This document shows positions 25,521-34,384 of a DNA stretch of 64,000 nt, one piece after another (position 1 is the first letter of the stretch; every line of letters starts with the position of its first letter). The stretch comes from Ga0077527 sp021300125 (lineage in GTDB: Bacteria; Pseudomonadota; Gammaproteobacteria; Burkholderiales; SG8-41), in contig JBKDUF010000046.1 of NCBI GenBank assembly GCA_046339595.1, forward strand, positions 1-64,000, given 5' to 3'. Position numbers and translations under genes: made by a program. A model generated the notes under the pieces. It was given only the letters and a program-made list of their open reading frames with translations. It did no database searches and was not told where the DNA came from.

Positions 25521-26387
25521 TCAGAGCGTGAATGCCATCAGGTCCTCGCCCCAGATCACTTCACCGCCGAATGCGGCACGGATCTCCGCCAGCAGACGCT
25601 GCGGCCGGTCACCGCCGTCGATCCAGGGGCCATGGTGGGTGGTGACCAGGGTCTTGACGCCGGCCTCCCGCGCAAGCGCAGCCGCAAAGCGCGGGCCGGC
25701 AAGGCCGCCCGGATGGTTCGCCTCGAAGGCAAAGGCATTGAGGTAATGCACCAGCAGGTCGGCGCCCCGCGCCAGTTCCAGCAGCGCGGGCGGCGCGCCG
25801 CCGGGACGGGCGAGATTGACGTCGCTGGTATAGACGAAGGCCTTGCCGCCGGCCTCGACACGGTAGGCAAAACTGTCGAGATAGGGCTGGTAATGCGGCA
25901 CCTCGCAACGCAGGATGCGCCAACCCGCGAACTCGAGCACTCCTTCACCTGAGAGCTCGGTGACCCGGGTGTCAGGCCAGGGCCGTGGTGGCGTGCCGCC
26001 CCGCTCGCGGTAGGCACCAACGCTGAGCGGATGCTGCGTGCGTGACACCAGGTCACGGCTGAACGCGCCCTGCGGACCGAACACGCGGTCGATGAATTCC
26101 TGCGTGCCGGGCGGACCGAAGATGCGCAGCGGCGGTGTCGCGTCGCCGCTCGCATCCCAGCGGTGATGGAAGAGCCGGATCAGGTCGGCGCAATGGTCAA
26201 AATGCAGGTGACTCAGGAAGACGTGCGTGACATCCGTCGAGTACCGCCCGGCCTGCATCAGGCGCAGGAAGGCGCCGGGGCCGTGGTCGATCAACACCCT
26301 GTCCTCCCCGGTCTCGACCAGATAACTGGACGAGGCCCTTTTAAGCGACGGCAGCGGACTGCCGGTGCCGAGCAGCGTGACCTTCAC
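25521..26387 (-). CDS. Metallo-beta-lactamase-fold hydrolase (RNase Z/arylsulfatase-like)
   Basis: A 288-residue MBL protein. It opens VTLLGTGSPLP, typical of the tRNase Z/PqqB-like branch, and has the zinc motif HLHFDH near residue 60, with further ligands likely in EVPHYQPY, YTSDVN and TTHHGPW. The GTG start at 26387 overlaps the TGA of the upstream MmgE gene (GTGA), so the pair is coupled. No Zn-exosite arm for tRNA is evident, so a small-molecule ester or lactone substrate in the adjoining acid pathway is more likely than tRNA; this is an inference. Confidence 0.88.
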   Translation of the reverse strand: MKVTLLGTGSPLPSLKRASSSYLVETGEDRVLIDHGPGAFLRLMQAGRYSTDVTHVFLSHLHFDHCADLIRLFHHRWDASGDATPPLRIFGPPGTQEFIDRVFGPQGAFSRDLVSRTQHPLSVGAYRERGGTPPRPWPDTRVTELSGEGVLEFAGWRILRCEVPHYQPYLDSFAYRVEAGGKAFVYTSDVNLARPGGAPPALLELARGADLLVHYLNAFAFEANHPGGLAGPRFAAALAREAGVKTLVTTHHGPWIDGGDRPQRLLAEIRAAFGGEVIWGEDLMAFTL

Positions 26388-27730
26388 GGCGCAGCCGCGC
26401 GCGCGATGGTGCCGGCATCGGGCAGGTGCTCCACATCCCAGCACAGGCGAATCACCTCGTCCGCCTGCCGGTCATCAAGAATGCCTTCTGCAAGTCCGCG
26501 GAACTTGGCTTCGAGATCGGCATCACTCATGGGCCGCTCCAGCGTGCCCAGTGCATGCACAACATGACGCTCAAGAACGCGGCCGTCCCTGGTGCGGATG
26601 GAGATGTGCGACTGCACGCGGCCGATCGACTCGTCGCGCTCGATGCGCACCCTGCGGCGCAGCGCCACGGTCACCGGATCGAGCACGCTGGCGTCGCTGA
26701 ACTGCGCCTCGCCGGCCTTGCCGGTGTGCAGCGCAACGGCAGCGGCATGGAACACGCTGAACTTGCCTTCCAGCCCCGTCTGCGGATTCTCCTTGGCGGT
26801 CAGCTCGAACACGATTGGGCTGACCCTGAGATCCACCGACTCGATCATCTCCGGTTTCAGCCCCTGCTCATTGCGGAGCTGGATGCAGCCATCAATGGTG
26901 CCCTGCACCACCAGACCGCAGGCATAGGGTTTGTACATGTTCTGCGACAGCTCCCAGCTTCTACCCCAATCCGCTGTGATGATGGAGGGATCGAATTTGG
27001 TCGACATCACATGGCCGAAGCCGCGCTTGGCCTCGATGCCTTGCTCGGAGCTGGTGAAGTTTTTTTCAGCCATCAGTGCAGCGGCCAGACCGCCCTGTGC
27101 GGCGCGTCCGGGATGCAGGCTCTTGCACATCGAGCCAAACATCTCGCGCAGGCCCGAGGACTGCGTCGCAGCAATGCCCAGGGCCCAGGCCATCTGCTGT
27201 TCGTTGAGCCCCAGCAGCTTGCCCGCGGCGGCGGCGGCGCCGAAAACGCCGGCGGTACCAGTGATATGCCAGCCGATCATGTAATGCTCGGGGAACACCG
27301 ACAGGCCGATGCGGCATTCGGCCTCGACACCCAGCACGAAGGCGTGCACCAGATCGGCACCACTGATCTTTTTCCATTCCGCCAGCGCCAGTATTGCCGG
27401 ATACACCGGCGCACTGGGATGGATCGCGCGGGCATGGGTGTCATCGAAATCGAAGACATGCGAGGCCACGCCGTTTGCCAGTGCCGCATGCAGGCAGTCG
27501 GTGCGTTCGCGGCGACCGAGTATCTGCGCCTGCGGCACCCCGGCGAACGGCAGCAGGGCCGCCAGCAGGTTGTCCACGGTCTCGTGGCGGGAGGCGCCGA
27601 TCGCGCAGCCGCACCAGTTGAGCAGCGCGCGCGCGGCCTCATGGCGCACATCGGCAGACACCTCCTCCCGACGCGAAGCGACGAGCCGGCGTGCCAGCCA
27701 GCGGGTGACATCCGCGGAGTCGTCAGCCAT
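26384..27730 (-). CDS. MmgE/PrpD family protein
   Basis: A 448-residue member of the 2-methylcitrate dehydratase/cis-aconitate decarboxylase superfamily. The N-terminal all-helical domain has HEAARALLNWCGCAIGASRHE and ANGVASHVFDFDDTH (the DDTH active-site segment), followed by HPSAPVYPAILAL and GWHITGTAGVFGAAAAAGKLLGL. It would dehydrate or decarboxylate a tricarboxylate-like acid. Its ATG overlaps the stop of the upstream Bug gene (TGATG) and its own stop overlaps the MBL start, so Bug, MmgE and MBL form a coupled trio. Members next to Bug genes are common in Burkholderiales and mostly uncharacterised. Confidence 0.92.
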   Translation of the reverse strand: MADDSADVTRWLARRLVASRREEVSADVRHEAARALLNWCGCAIGASRHETVDNLLAALLPFAGVPQAQILGRRERTDCLHAALANGVASHVFDFDDTHARAIHPSAPVYPAILALAEWKKISGADLVHAFVLGVEAECRIGLSVFPEHYMIGWHITGTAGVFGAAAAAGKLLGLNEQQMAWALGIAATQSSGLREMFGSMCKSLHPGRAAQGGLAAALMAEKNFTSSEQGIEAKRGFGHVMSTKFDPSIITADWGRSWELSQNMYKPYACGLVVQGTIDGCIQLRNEQGLKPEMIESVDLRVSPIVFELTAKENPQTGLEGKFSVFHAAAVALHTGKAGEAQFSDASVLDPVTVALRRRVRIERDESIGRVQSHISIRTRDGRVLERHVVHALGTLERPMSDADLEAKFRGLAEGILDDRQADEVIRLCWDVEHLPDAGTIARAAAP

Positions 27731-28716
27731 CAGTCAGCCTTGACGCCGGAAGCGGCGAGCACCTTCGCCCACTTCACCGACTCGGAGCGGATGTAGGCGG
27801 CGAACTGCTCCGGTGTATTGCCGATGGTGGTCGCGCCCTGCGCCGCGAGCTGCTTCTCGACATCCGGGTGACGCACTGCGCGTGCGATGTCGCCATGCAG
27901 CCGCGCGATGACCTCGCGCGGCGTCGCCGCCGGCGCCATCAGGCCGAACCAGGTACCCGCTTCGAAACCCCGAAAACCGGATTCCACCATGGTCGGGATC
28001 TCCTTCGCCACGTTCTGCCGCTGCAGGCTAGTCACCGCCAGCGCGCGCTGGCGGCAGGCCCTGACCTGCTCGATCACCGACAGCATGTTGCCGAAAAACA
28101 CCTGCACGTTGCCGCCAAGCAGATCGGTGGTCGCCGGCGCGCTGCCTTTGTACGCCACATGCATCATGTCGATCCTTGCCTGCTGCTTGAAGAACTCAGC
28201 AGCAAGGTGCGGCAGTGTGCCATTGCCAGTGGAAGCATAGTTGATTGCCCCGGGCTTGGCCTTCGCCAGGGCCACCAGGTCCTTCACTGACTTCACGGGC
28301 ATCGAGGGATGCACCACCCGCACGCTGGGCACGCTGGCGACCAGCGACACCGGCGCGAAATCGCGCTCCACTGAATACGGCAGCTTCGCCTGCATATGCG
28401 GAATCACGGTGAGGATGCCGGCCGTGGCCATGAACAGGCTGTAACCATCGGGCGGGGCTTTCGCTGCAAGTTCAGCGCCGACGATGCCGCCGGCACCGGC
28501 ACGGTTGTCGACGATGACCTGCTGGCCCAGCGCCTCGGCGAACCGCCCCACCACCGCCCGCGTCACAATGTCCACGCCGGCGCCCGGGGGAAACGGCACC
28601 ACGACGCGCACCGGTTTCGAGGGATAAGTCTGGCACCAAGCCGGAATTGCGGGGGCGGCGAGCAGTACGCAGGCGATTAGGCGGGAAAGCATGTGCATGT
28701 GCATGTGCATGGGCAT
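27730..28716 (-). CDS. Bug/TctC-family periplasmic solute-binding protein with repeated start codons
   Basis: A 328-residue receptor. Motif 1 is VVVPFPPGAGVD and motif 2 VIVDNRAGAGGIVG. The start is ambiguous: five in-frame ATG codons occur in alternation (MPMPMHMHMHM) because of a tandem hexanucleotide. I choose the first, at 28716, because AGGA lies eight bases upstream. All alternatives leave the signal peptide (LSRLIACVLLAAPAIPAW) intact. The stop overlaps the MmgE start. It likely delivers the substrate of the MmgE/MBL pair. Confidence 0.9.
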   Translation of the reverse strand: MPMHMHMHMLSRLIACVLLAAPAIPAWCQTYPSKPVRVVVPFPPGAGVDIVTRAVVGRFAEALGQQVIVDNRAGAGGIVGAELAAKAPPDGYSLFMATAGILTVIPHMQAKLPYSVERDFAPVSLVASVPSVRVVHPSMPVKSVKDLVALAKAKPGAINYASTGNGTLPHLAAEFFKQQARIDMMHVAYKGSAPATTDLLGGNVQVFFGNMLSVIEQVRACRQRALAVTSLQRQNVAKEIPTMVESGFRGFEAGTWFGLMAPAATPREVIARLHGDIARAVRHPDVEKQLAAQGATTIGNTPEQFAAYIRSESVKWAKVLAASGVKAD

Positions 28717-28719
28717 GGG
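28690..28719. repeat. Hexanucleotide tandem repeat giving multiple in-frame ATGs
   Basis: Five units on the plus strand, CATGTG three times then CATGGG twice. On the coding (minus) strand each unit supplies one ATG in the Bug reading frame. Slippage would change the number of start codons without changing frame. Confidence 0.75.
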
Positions 28720-28815
28720 CGTGGTCCTGGATTGAAATGCCGCGAAAAACACTCGCACAAAAACCACAACAACAGCGAAATGAAGCGCAGTTCCGGACGG
28801 CAGACTCGCGGCGGT

Positions 28816-29691
28816 TCAGTACACCAGTCCGGCCGCAGCATCCCGGGGCAGGTCTTTCTCGGCTTCACCCAATTGCTCGTAGAACGACTCGATGTAGGCC
28901 CTGAAGGTCGTGTCGTGGCGCTGCATCTCGATTTCGCCGAAATCGACCTGCGGCCGCGGCTGCAGATCAAAGTGGTGGTGTTCGTCGCGGCCGCGGATCA
29001 GCGTCGCCGGCATTCGCCGCTTGCCGATGTAGCGGGTACGCGTCGGGATGTAGCTGAAGGCAATGCCGACGCGGCGCTCGAGCGAGCGGTTGGGGCCGGA
29101 CTGATGCACCACGCAGGTGTGGTGCAGCGAGAACTGCCCCGGCTTCAGGGTCGCGCGCTCGATCTGCGACTGGTCGAACCACTCGACGATGATCTGGCCG
29201 GCGGTATTCACGCTGTTCTTGATCAGGCCGCTCTTCTGCTGCAGCTGACCTCGGATGTGGCTGCCGACCGCGAACTCGAGCGCGCCGGTCTCCTCGTTGG
29301 CATTGCACAGCGCCACCCAGGCGGTGACGTGGTCGAAGGGACGCAGCCCGAAATAGGTCGAGTCCTGGTGCCAGGCCGCGATGCCTTCGCTGTGCGGCTC
29401 CTTGATAAAAAAGCGGCTGGTGTAGAGCAGGATGTCCGGACCGAGCAGGTCCTCCACGGCATCGACGATGGCCGGCGTGCGCGCCAGTTCGTCCATCCAG
29501 CGGCACAGCACATGCAGGTTGCCGCGGTACTTCTTGTCGATCGCCATCAGCGATCCACCGAGGTGCTTCTCGGCCACGCGCAGCCCCTCCAGGTAACGCG
29601 CGACATCGGCTTCAAACAGCGCATCCACGGGATAGACAAAACCGTCCGCCCGGTAATCGCGTTGCTGCTGCGCGCTCAGTTTTTTCGGCAT
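28816..29691 (-). CDS. Phytanoyl-CoA dioxygenase (PhyH) family protein
   Basis: A 291-residue Fe(II)/2-oxoglutarate-dependent oxygenase. The metal triad is visible as His108-x-Asp110 (WHQDSTYFG) and His196 (VVHQSGPN), with Arg207 (RVGIAFSYIP) as the probable 2-oxoglutarate anchor. Start ATG 29691 is preceded by GGAGGAGTC. It is the first gene of a leftward set leading to Bug, MmgE/PrpD and MBL (gap to Bug about 100 bases), and divergent from the MaoC/SDR operon. Substrate unknown; hydroxylation of an acid or acyl-CoA is plausible. Confidence 0.9.
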   Translation of the reverse strand: MPKKLSAQQQRDYRADGFVYPVDALFEADVARYLEGLRVAEKHLGGSLMAIDKKYRGNLHVLCRWMDELARTPAIVDAVEDLLGPDILLYTSRFFIKEPHSEGIAAWHQDSTYFGLRPFDHVTAWVALCNANEETGALEFAVGSHIRGQLQQKSGLIKNSVNTAGQIIVEWFDQSQIERATLKPGQFSLHHTCVVHQSGPNRSLERRVGIAFSYIPTRTRYIGKRRMPATLIRGRDEHHHFDLQPRPQVDFGEIEMQRHDTTFRAYIESFYEQLGEAEKDLPRDAAAGLVY

Positions 29692-29852
29692 GACTCCTCC
29701 TCGATGCGGCACCGGCATGGCGCAGGCCAGCGTTTGTTTATATGTACTGTTCCTACGCACTGTTCGCACCGCCACGATGCGGTCGCAGTCTTTCTGCGCA
29801 TGAGGACCATGCTAGTATAGTTGGCGAAAAACCAGCAAGCGCTGCATTCCAT

Positions 29853-29868
29853 GGGAACAGCTGTTTCC
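29853..29868. promoter_or_regulatory. Palindrome in the PhyH-MaoC divergent region
   Basis: GGGAACAGCTGTTTCC, an eight-base dyad with one mismatch, about 34 bases before the MaoC start and 160 bases before the PhyH start. A TATAGT box lies at about 29816-29821. It is a candidate operator for either or both genes; no regulator is encoded nearby. Confidence 0.35.
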
Positions 29869-29901
29869 ACGGCGCCATTGCCCTCCCATCCGGTACATGC
29901 C

Positions 29902-30759
29902 ATGGCCATCGATTACCAGAAACTGCTGAACTACGACATTCCACAAGTTGAACAGACGCTGACCCGGCGCGACACCATCCTCTATGCCCTCGGTGTCGGC
30001 CTCGGCGCCGACCCGACCGACCTCCAGCAACTGCAGTTCGTCTACGAGGAAAACCTGAAGGCGCTGCCGACGATGGCCATCATCCTTGGCTATCCCGGCC
30101 CCTGGCATGCCGCAGCGGACACCGGTGTCACGCGCAGCCATGTCGTCCACGGCGAGCAGGGTTTCGTCATCCACAAGCCGCTGCCGGTCGAAGGCGCGAT
30201 CAGCGGCAAGACCCGGGTTGTTGCGGTGCTCGACAAGGGCAAGGACAAGGGCGCGTTGCTGCTCACCGCCTGCGACGTCCGCGACAAGGCCACGAACGAC
30301 CTGATCTGCACCCTGACCTCGACCACGTTCTGCCGTGCTGACGGCGGCTTCGGCGGTCCCTCGGGTCCGGTCACGCCGCCGCACCCGATTCCGGAAACGC
30401 CGGCGCAGTTCATCTGCGACCTGCCGACGCTGCCGCAGGCCGCACTGATCTACCGTCTCTCCGGCGACTACAACCCGCTGCACGCCGATCCGGCCTACGC
30501 CGCGAAGGCCGGCTTCAAGGCCCCGATCCTGCACGGCCGCGCCACCTTCAGTGTGGTCGGACATGCGCTGCTGAAAACGGTCTGTGGCTACGATCCGCTG
30601 CGACTGAAAAGCACGTCCGGCCGCTTCTCCTCGCCGGTGTATCCGGGCGAAACCATCCGCACCGAGATCTGGGTGGACGGCAAGGTCATCACCTTCCGCG
30701 CCACCGTGCCGGCGCGCGGCGTCACCGTGCTCAACAACGGTCGCGCTGAAATCGCATAA
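29902..30759 (+). CDS. MaoC-like (R)-specific enoyl-CoA hydratase 2
   Basis: A 285-residue double-hotdog protein of the 2-enoyl-CoA hydratase 2/MFE-2 type. The C-terminal hotdog has the hydratase motif SGDYNPLHADPAYAAKAGF followed by PILHG, with the catalytic Asp and His. The N-terminal hotdog is degenerate, as usual. Start ATG 29902 matches family N-termini (MAIDYQKLL). With the next gene, a 17-beta-HSD4-like SDR, it reproduces as separate proteins the hydratase and dehydrogenase parts of the multifunctional beta-oxidation enzyme. It hydrates a trans-2-enoyl-CoA to the (R)-3-hydroxyacyl-CoA. Confidence 0.93.
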   Translation: MAIDYQKLLNYDIPQVEQTLTRRDTILYALGVGLGADPTDLQQLQFVYEENLKALPTMAIILGYPGPWHAAADTGVTRSHVVHGEQGFVIHKPLPVEGAISGKTRVVAVLDKGKDKGALLLTACDVRDKATNDLICTLTSTTFCRADGGFGGPSGPVTPPHPIPETPAQFICDLPTLPQAALIYRLSGDYNPLHADPAYAAKAGFKAPILHGRATFSVVGHALLKTVCGYDPLRLKSTSGRFSSPVYPGETIRTEIWVDGKVITFRATVPARGVTVLNNGRAEIA

Positions 30760-30800
30760 ATAATCGTTTAAAATCAATTACTTAATTACTGAAGGGCGCC

Positions 30801-31721
30801 ATGGCTGACAACATGATGAAAGGCAAGGTGGTGGTGGTGACCGGTGCGGGCCGCGGTATCGGTGCGGCGATCGCGAAAATGGCCGCCGCCGAAGGTGCGA
30901 AGGTCATCGTCAACGACATCGGCGTGTCCCTCGACGGCGCCGGCGGCGACCAGACCCCGGCGCAGGAAGTCGTCAACGAGATCAGGAAGGCCGGCGGCGA
31001 TGCCGCACCGAGTTACGACAGCGTGGCCGAATTCAGCAGCGCCGCAAAAATCATCCAGTGTGCGATTGACCACTTCGGCCGCATCGACGGCGTCGTCAAC
31101 AACGCCGGCATCCTGCGCGACGTGATCTTCCACAAGATGAGCGAGCAGGACTGGGATGCCGTGGTCAACGTGATGCTGAAGGGCGCCTTCAACATGTCTC
31201 GCCACGCCGCAGACCATTTCCGCAAGCAGGAATCCGGCGCCTTCGTGCACATGACCTCGACCTCGGGCCTGATCGGCGGCATGGGCCAGGTCAACTACGG
31301 TGCAGCCAAGCTCGGCATGGTCGCGCTGTCGAAAGCCATCGCCGTGGACATGTCGCGTTTCAACGTGCGCTCGAACTGCATCGCACCGGTGGCCTGGACA
31401 CGAATGACCGCGTCCATCCCGGCGAAGGATCCCGCGACCGCCGCGCGCATCGAGCAGCGCAAGCAGGTCACCCCCGAACACAACGCGCCGCTCGCGGTGT
31501 ACCTGCTCAGCGATGCCGCGAAGGGCGTCAACGCCCAGATCTTCGCCACGCGCAAGAACGAGATTTTCCTGATGAGCCAGTCGCGGCCGCTGCGCAGCAT
31601 CCACCGCGCCGACGGCTGGACGCCGATGCGCTGCTCGGAGCACATGTATCCGGCGCTGAAGAGCGGCTTCTACTCCCCCACTGAGCGCACTGCAGACGTA
31701 TTCGCCTGGGATTCGATCTGA
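30801..31721 (+). CDS. SDR-family 3-hydroxyacyl-CoA dehydrogenase (17-beta-HSD4-like)
   Basis: A 306-residue short-chain dehydrogenase. The Rossmann motif TGAGRGIG (residues 15-22), NNAG near 98, a catalytic Ser in TSTSG and YGAAK near 170 are all present. The long C-terminal extension after the core (SQSRPLRSIHRADGW and so on) is typical of the MFE-2 dehydrogenase domain. It oxidises (R)-3-hydroxyacyl-CoA with NAD. AAGGG lies five bases before the ATG, and the gap to the MaoC gene is 41 bases, so co-transcription is likely. Confidence 0.92.
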   Translation: MADNMMKGKVVVVTGAGRGIGAAIAKMAAAEGAKVIVNDIGVSLDGAGGDQTPAQEVVNEIRKAGGDAAPSYDSVAEFSSAAKIIQCAIDHFGRIDGVVNNAGILRDVIFHKMSEQDWDAVVNVMLKGAFNMSRHAADHFRKQESGAFVHMTSTSGLIGGMGQVNYGAAKLGMVALSKAIAVDMSRFNVRSNCIAPVAWTRMTASIPAKDPATAARIEQRKQVTPEHNAPLAVYLLSDAAKGVNAQIFATRKNEIFLMSQSRPLRSIHRADGWTPMRCSEHMYPALKSGFYSPTERTADVFAWDSI

Positions 31722-31772
31722 GACCGCCGACAACACCAGATCACTGACAAGAGCCAATACGGCCGTCCCGAT

Positions 31773-33041
31773 TTGAACGCGGCAACCGGCAGCAGGGACT
31801 TTGGCTGGTTGCTGTGGCTGTGCGCGAGCCGCACCAGCTTCACGCTGATCTTCACCGCCTATGCCGCGGCGATCCCGCTGCTGAAACCGGAATGGGGCAT
31901 GAGCGCGGGCGAGGCCGGGCTGATCCAGTCGGCCTGGCATTTCGGCTACCTGTTCTCGCTGGTCGCAGTCGGCTTCCTCGCCGACCGTTACGGTGCCAAA
32001 CGGGTATTCATCGTCTCCAGCGTTGCCGCCAGCACCAGCGCGATGGTGTTCGCGCTGTTCGCGGAGAGCTTCCTCACCGGCGCGATCCTCTACGGCCTCA
32101 CCGGCTTGTTCTCCGGCGGCTCGTATACCCCCGGACTGGCCCTGATCGCGGAGCGCTTCCAGCCGGCGCGGCGCGGCCGCGCGATGGGCTTCTACCTCGC
32201 CGCGGCCTCCGCCGGCTACGCGCTGGCGCTGGTGCTCACCGGCGCGCTCACGCCGCTGATCGGCTGGCGCGGCGCCTTCATCGTCAACGCGGCTGGCCCG
32301 CTGCTCGGCACCCTGCTCGCCCTGGTGGCGCTGCGCGACACGCCCAATGTCGTGCATCCTCGCACCACTGGTGAAGCAGCCGAAAAACCGGTCGGCGTCA
32401 TCCTCGGCAACCGGCCCGCGATGCTGGTGACCTGGGCTTACACCTTCCATTCCTGGGAAATGCTCGGCATGAAGGCCTGGATGCCGGCCTTTCTGTCGGC
32501 GGCCGCCGCCTACTCCACCGGCAGCAGCGCCACCGCGGCAGCGAGCCTCGGCGCCGGGCTCGCCGCGGTCGCCTATGTCGGTAGCATGGGCGGCAGCGTG
32601 TTCGGCGGCTGGCTCTCCGACCGCATGGGCCGCACCTGGACCATGATGGTACTGGCCACCATCAGCGCGGCGTGCTCGCTGGCGCTGGGCTGGCTGATCG
32701 ACCTGCCACTGTGGCTGCTGGTGGCGATCTGCGCCTTCTACAGCTTCGCCGCAGTGGGTGACTCCTCGGTCTACTCCACCGCCGTCACCGAACTGGTGCC
32801 GCCGCGCCACATCGGCGCCGCCTACTCGGTGCGCTCGGTGCTCGGCTTCGGCGCTGGCGCCATTGCACCCTGGGTGTTCGGCCTGGTGCTTGATGCAGCC
32901 GGCGCGGCCGAAGCCTCGCCGCTGGTGACCTGGGGCCTCGCCTGGTGTTCACTGGGCGTGATCGCGCTGATGAGCCCCGTCGCCACCTGGCGACTGCGGC
33001 AAATGCCGGAAGCGCGACAGATGGCCAACGGCAGGCGTTAA
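31773..33041 (+). CDS. MFS transporter
   Basis: A 422-residue major facilitator with 12 predicted membrane segments. The loop 2-3 signature is GFLADRYGAKRVF and the later symmetric loop reads GGWLSDRMGRTWTMM. Glycine- and alanine-rich helices dominate. The only open start before the first helix is TTG 31773, with no clear ribosome site, so the start is uncertain. It is embedded in the catabolic operon between the SDR and the enolase-superfamily gene and probably imports an acid or exports an intermediate. Confidence 0.88.
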   Translation: MNAATGSRDFGWLLWLCASRTSFTLIFTAYAAAIPLLKPEWGMSAGEAGLIQSAWHFGYLFSLVAVGFLADRYGAKRVFIVSSVAASTSAMVFALFAESFLTGAILYGLTGLFSGGSYTPGLALIAERFQPARRGRAMGFYLAAASAGYALALVLTGALTPLIGWRGAFIVNAAGPLLGTLLALVALRDTPNVVHPRTTGEAAEKPVGVILGNRPAMLVTWAYTFHSWEMLGMKAWMPAFLSAAAAYSTGSSATAAASLGAGLAAVAYVGSMGGSVFGGWLSDRMGRTWTMMVLATISAACSLALGWLIDLPLWLLVAICAFYSFAAVGDSSVYSTAVTELVPPRHIGAAYSVRSVLGFGAGAIAPWVFGLVLDAAGAAEASPLVTWGLAWCSLGVIALMSPVATWRLRQMPEARQMANGRR

Positions 33042-33091
33042 ACTGCGGCTGCGCATACTCCGTTTGCCCTGGCCGTCCACCCTGAAAACAA

Positions 33092-34228
33092 ATGAAAATC
33101 ACCAAAATCGAAGTACATATCCTGCGTGCCCCGGACGAGGACAAGCGCCCGTTCTGGGTCAGCAACTTCATTGTGCCCAAGGCCAACGAAATCCTGGTTC
33201 GCCTCTTTACCGATGAAGGCATCGAGGGCATCGGCATCGCCACCAGCTACACCCCGATCGAGGCCGCAATCAAGGCCTTCAGGAGCGGCATCGCTGACCA
33301 GATCATCGGCGAGGACCCGCTGGCGCCGGAACACCTCCACCACAAGGTGTTCTGGCTGACCGCGCAGAAAATCGCCTCCGAGAAAGGCTGGACGCGCGAA
33401 GCCATCGTGCGCATCGCCGCCGCTGTGGACATCGCCTGCTGGGACATCATCGGCAAGGCGGCCAGGCTGCCGCTGTATCGCCTGTTTGGCGGCTTCCGCA
33501 ATGTCATCCCCTGCTATGTCACCTGCGCCTACTACCGCGACGGCAAGGACCTCGCCGAGATCAAGGACGAGATGCAGATGCTGAAGGCCCAGGGGCACCA
33601 GGGCTTCAAGGCCAAGGTCGGTGGTGCGCCGCTGAAGGAGGACATGAAACGCCTCGAACTGATCCGCGAGTTGATCGGCCCTGACAAGGACCTGATGATT
33701 GATGTCAACCGCGCCTGGGACCTGCCCACTGCAATCACCGCCGCACGCGAGATGCTGCCGCTCAATCCGCGCTGGCTGGAAGAGCCCGTGCGCTGGGCTG
33801 ATGACCACCGCGAACTGATCAAGCTCGCGAAACAGACCAACATCCCACTGTCCGCCGGCGAAAGCGAACTCACTGCCTTCGGCTGCCGCGACCTCATCGA
33901 AGACGGCGCGATCCAGATCCTGCAGTTCGACTGCACGATGATGGGCGGCTTCACCACCGGCCGCAAACTCGCGGCATTGTGCGAACTGAACCAGGTGCAG
34001 GTCGCCCCGCACCACGACTGCTTCATCCACGCCCATATCGTCGCCGGCAGCCCTGCGGGCTGCATCGTCGAATCCTTCACCGATCCCGAACGCGACCCGC
34101 TGCAGGCCGAACTGTTCGAGGACCCGCCGAAGATCGACAACGGCATGCTCCATCTGAAAGAGCAGCCGGGGCTGGGGCTGACGCTGTCGGCTGCCGCACT
34201 GAGAAAGTTCGGCGAAAAGATTCTCTAG
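33092..34228 (+). CDS. Mandelate racemase/muconate lactonizing enzyme family protein
   Basis: A 378-residue enolase-superfamily enzyme of the mandelate-racemase subgroup. Landmarks: KAK at 173-175 (K-x-K general base), DVNRAWD with metal ligand Asp204, EEP at 230-232, GESE with Glu257, and APHHD at 305-309 carrying the second catalytic His. It would abstract the alpha proton of a carboxylate with Mg(II), as in racemases and acid-sugar dehydratases. Exact substrate cannot be deduced. It follows the MFS gene and precedes a hydrolase gene by about 155 bases. Confidence 0.93.
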   Translation: MKITKIEVHILRAPDEDKRPFWVSNFIVPKANEILVRLFTDEGIEGIGIATSYTPIEAAIKAFRSGIADQIIGEDPLAPEHLHHKVFWLTAQKIASEKGWTREAIVRIAAAVDIACWDIIGKAARLPLYRLFGGFRNVIPCYVTCAYYRDGKDLAEIKDEMQMLKAQGHQGFKAKVGGAPLKEDMKRLELIRELIGPDKDLMIDVNRAWDLPTAITAAREMLPLNPRWLEEPVRWADDHRELIKLAKQTNIPLSAGESELTAFGCRDLIEDGAIQILQFDCTMMGGFTTGRKLAALCELNQVQVAPHHDCFIHAHIVAGSPAGCIVESFTDPERDPLQAELFEDPPKIDNGMLHLKEQPGLGLTLSAAALRKFGEKIL

Positions 34229-34384
34229 CCTGCCTCAGCCTGCGGGGGTGCACGGGTATTTCCTGCCACAACTGCTGTTCGCACTGCGGACAGCACCGCT
34301 CTCCACAAAATGGAAGCGAACCATAGTGCTTGCAGCGTGCGGGTTACAATCATTTCCCCTCCAAAAACGCCCCGATTGCCGAAC

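Noticed and set aside
30786..32810. Very long antisense reading frame (674 residues) opposite the SDR and MFS genes
   Set aside because: Sense genes have clear family motifs; the antisense product is low-complexity His/Arg/Gly-rich, as expected from GC-rich shadow frames.
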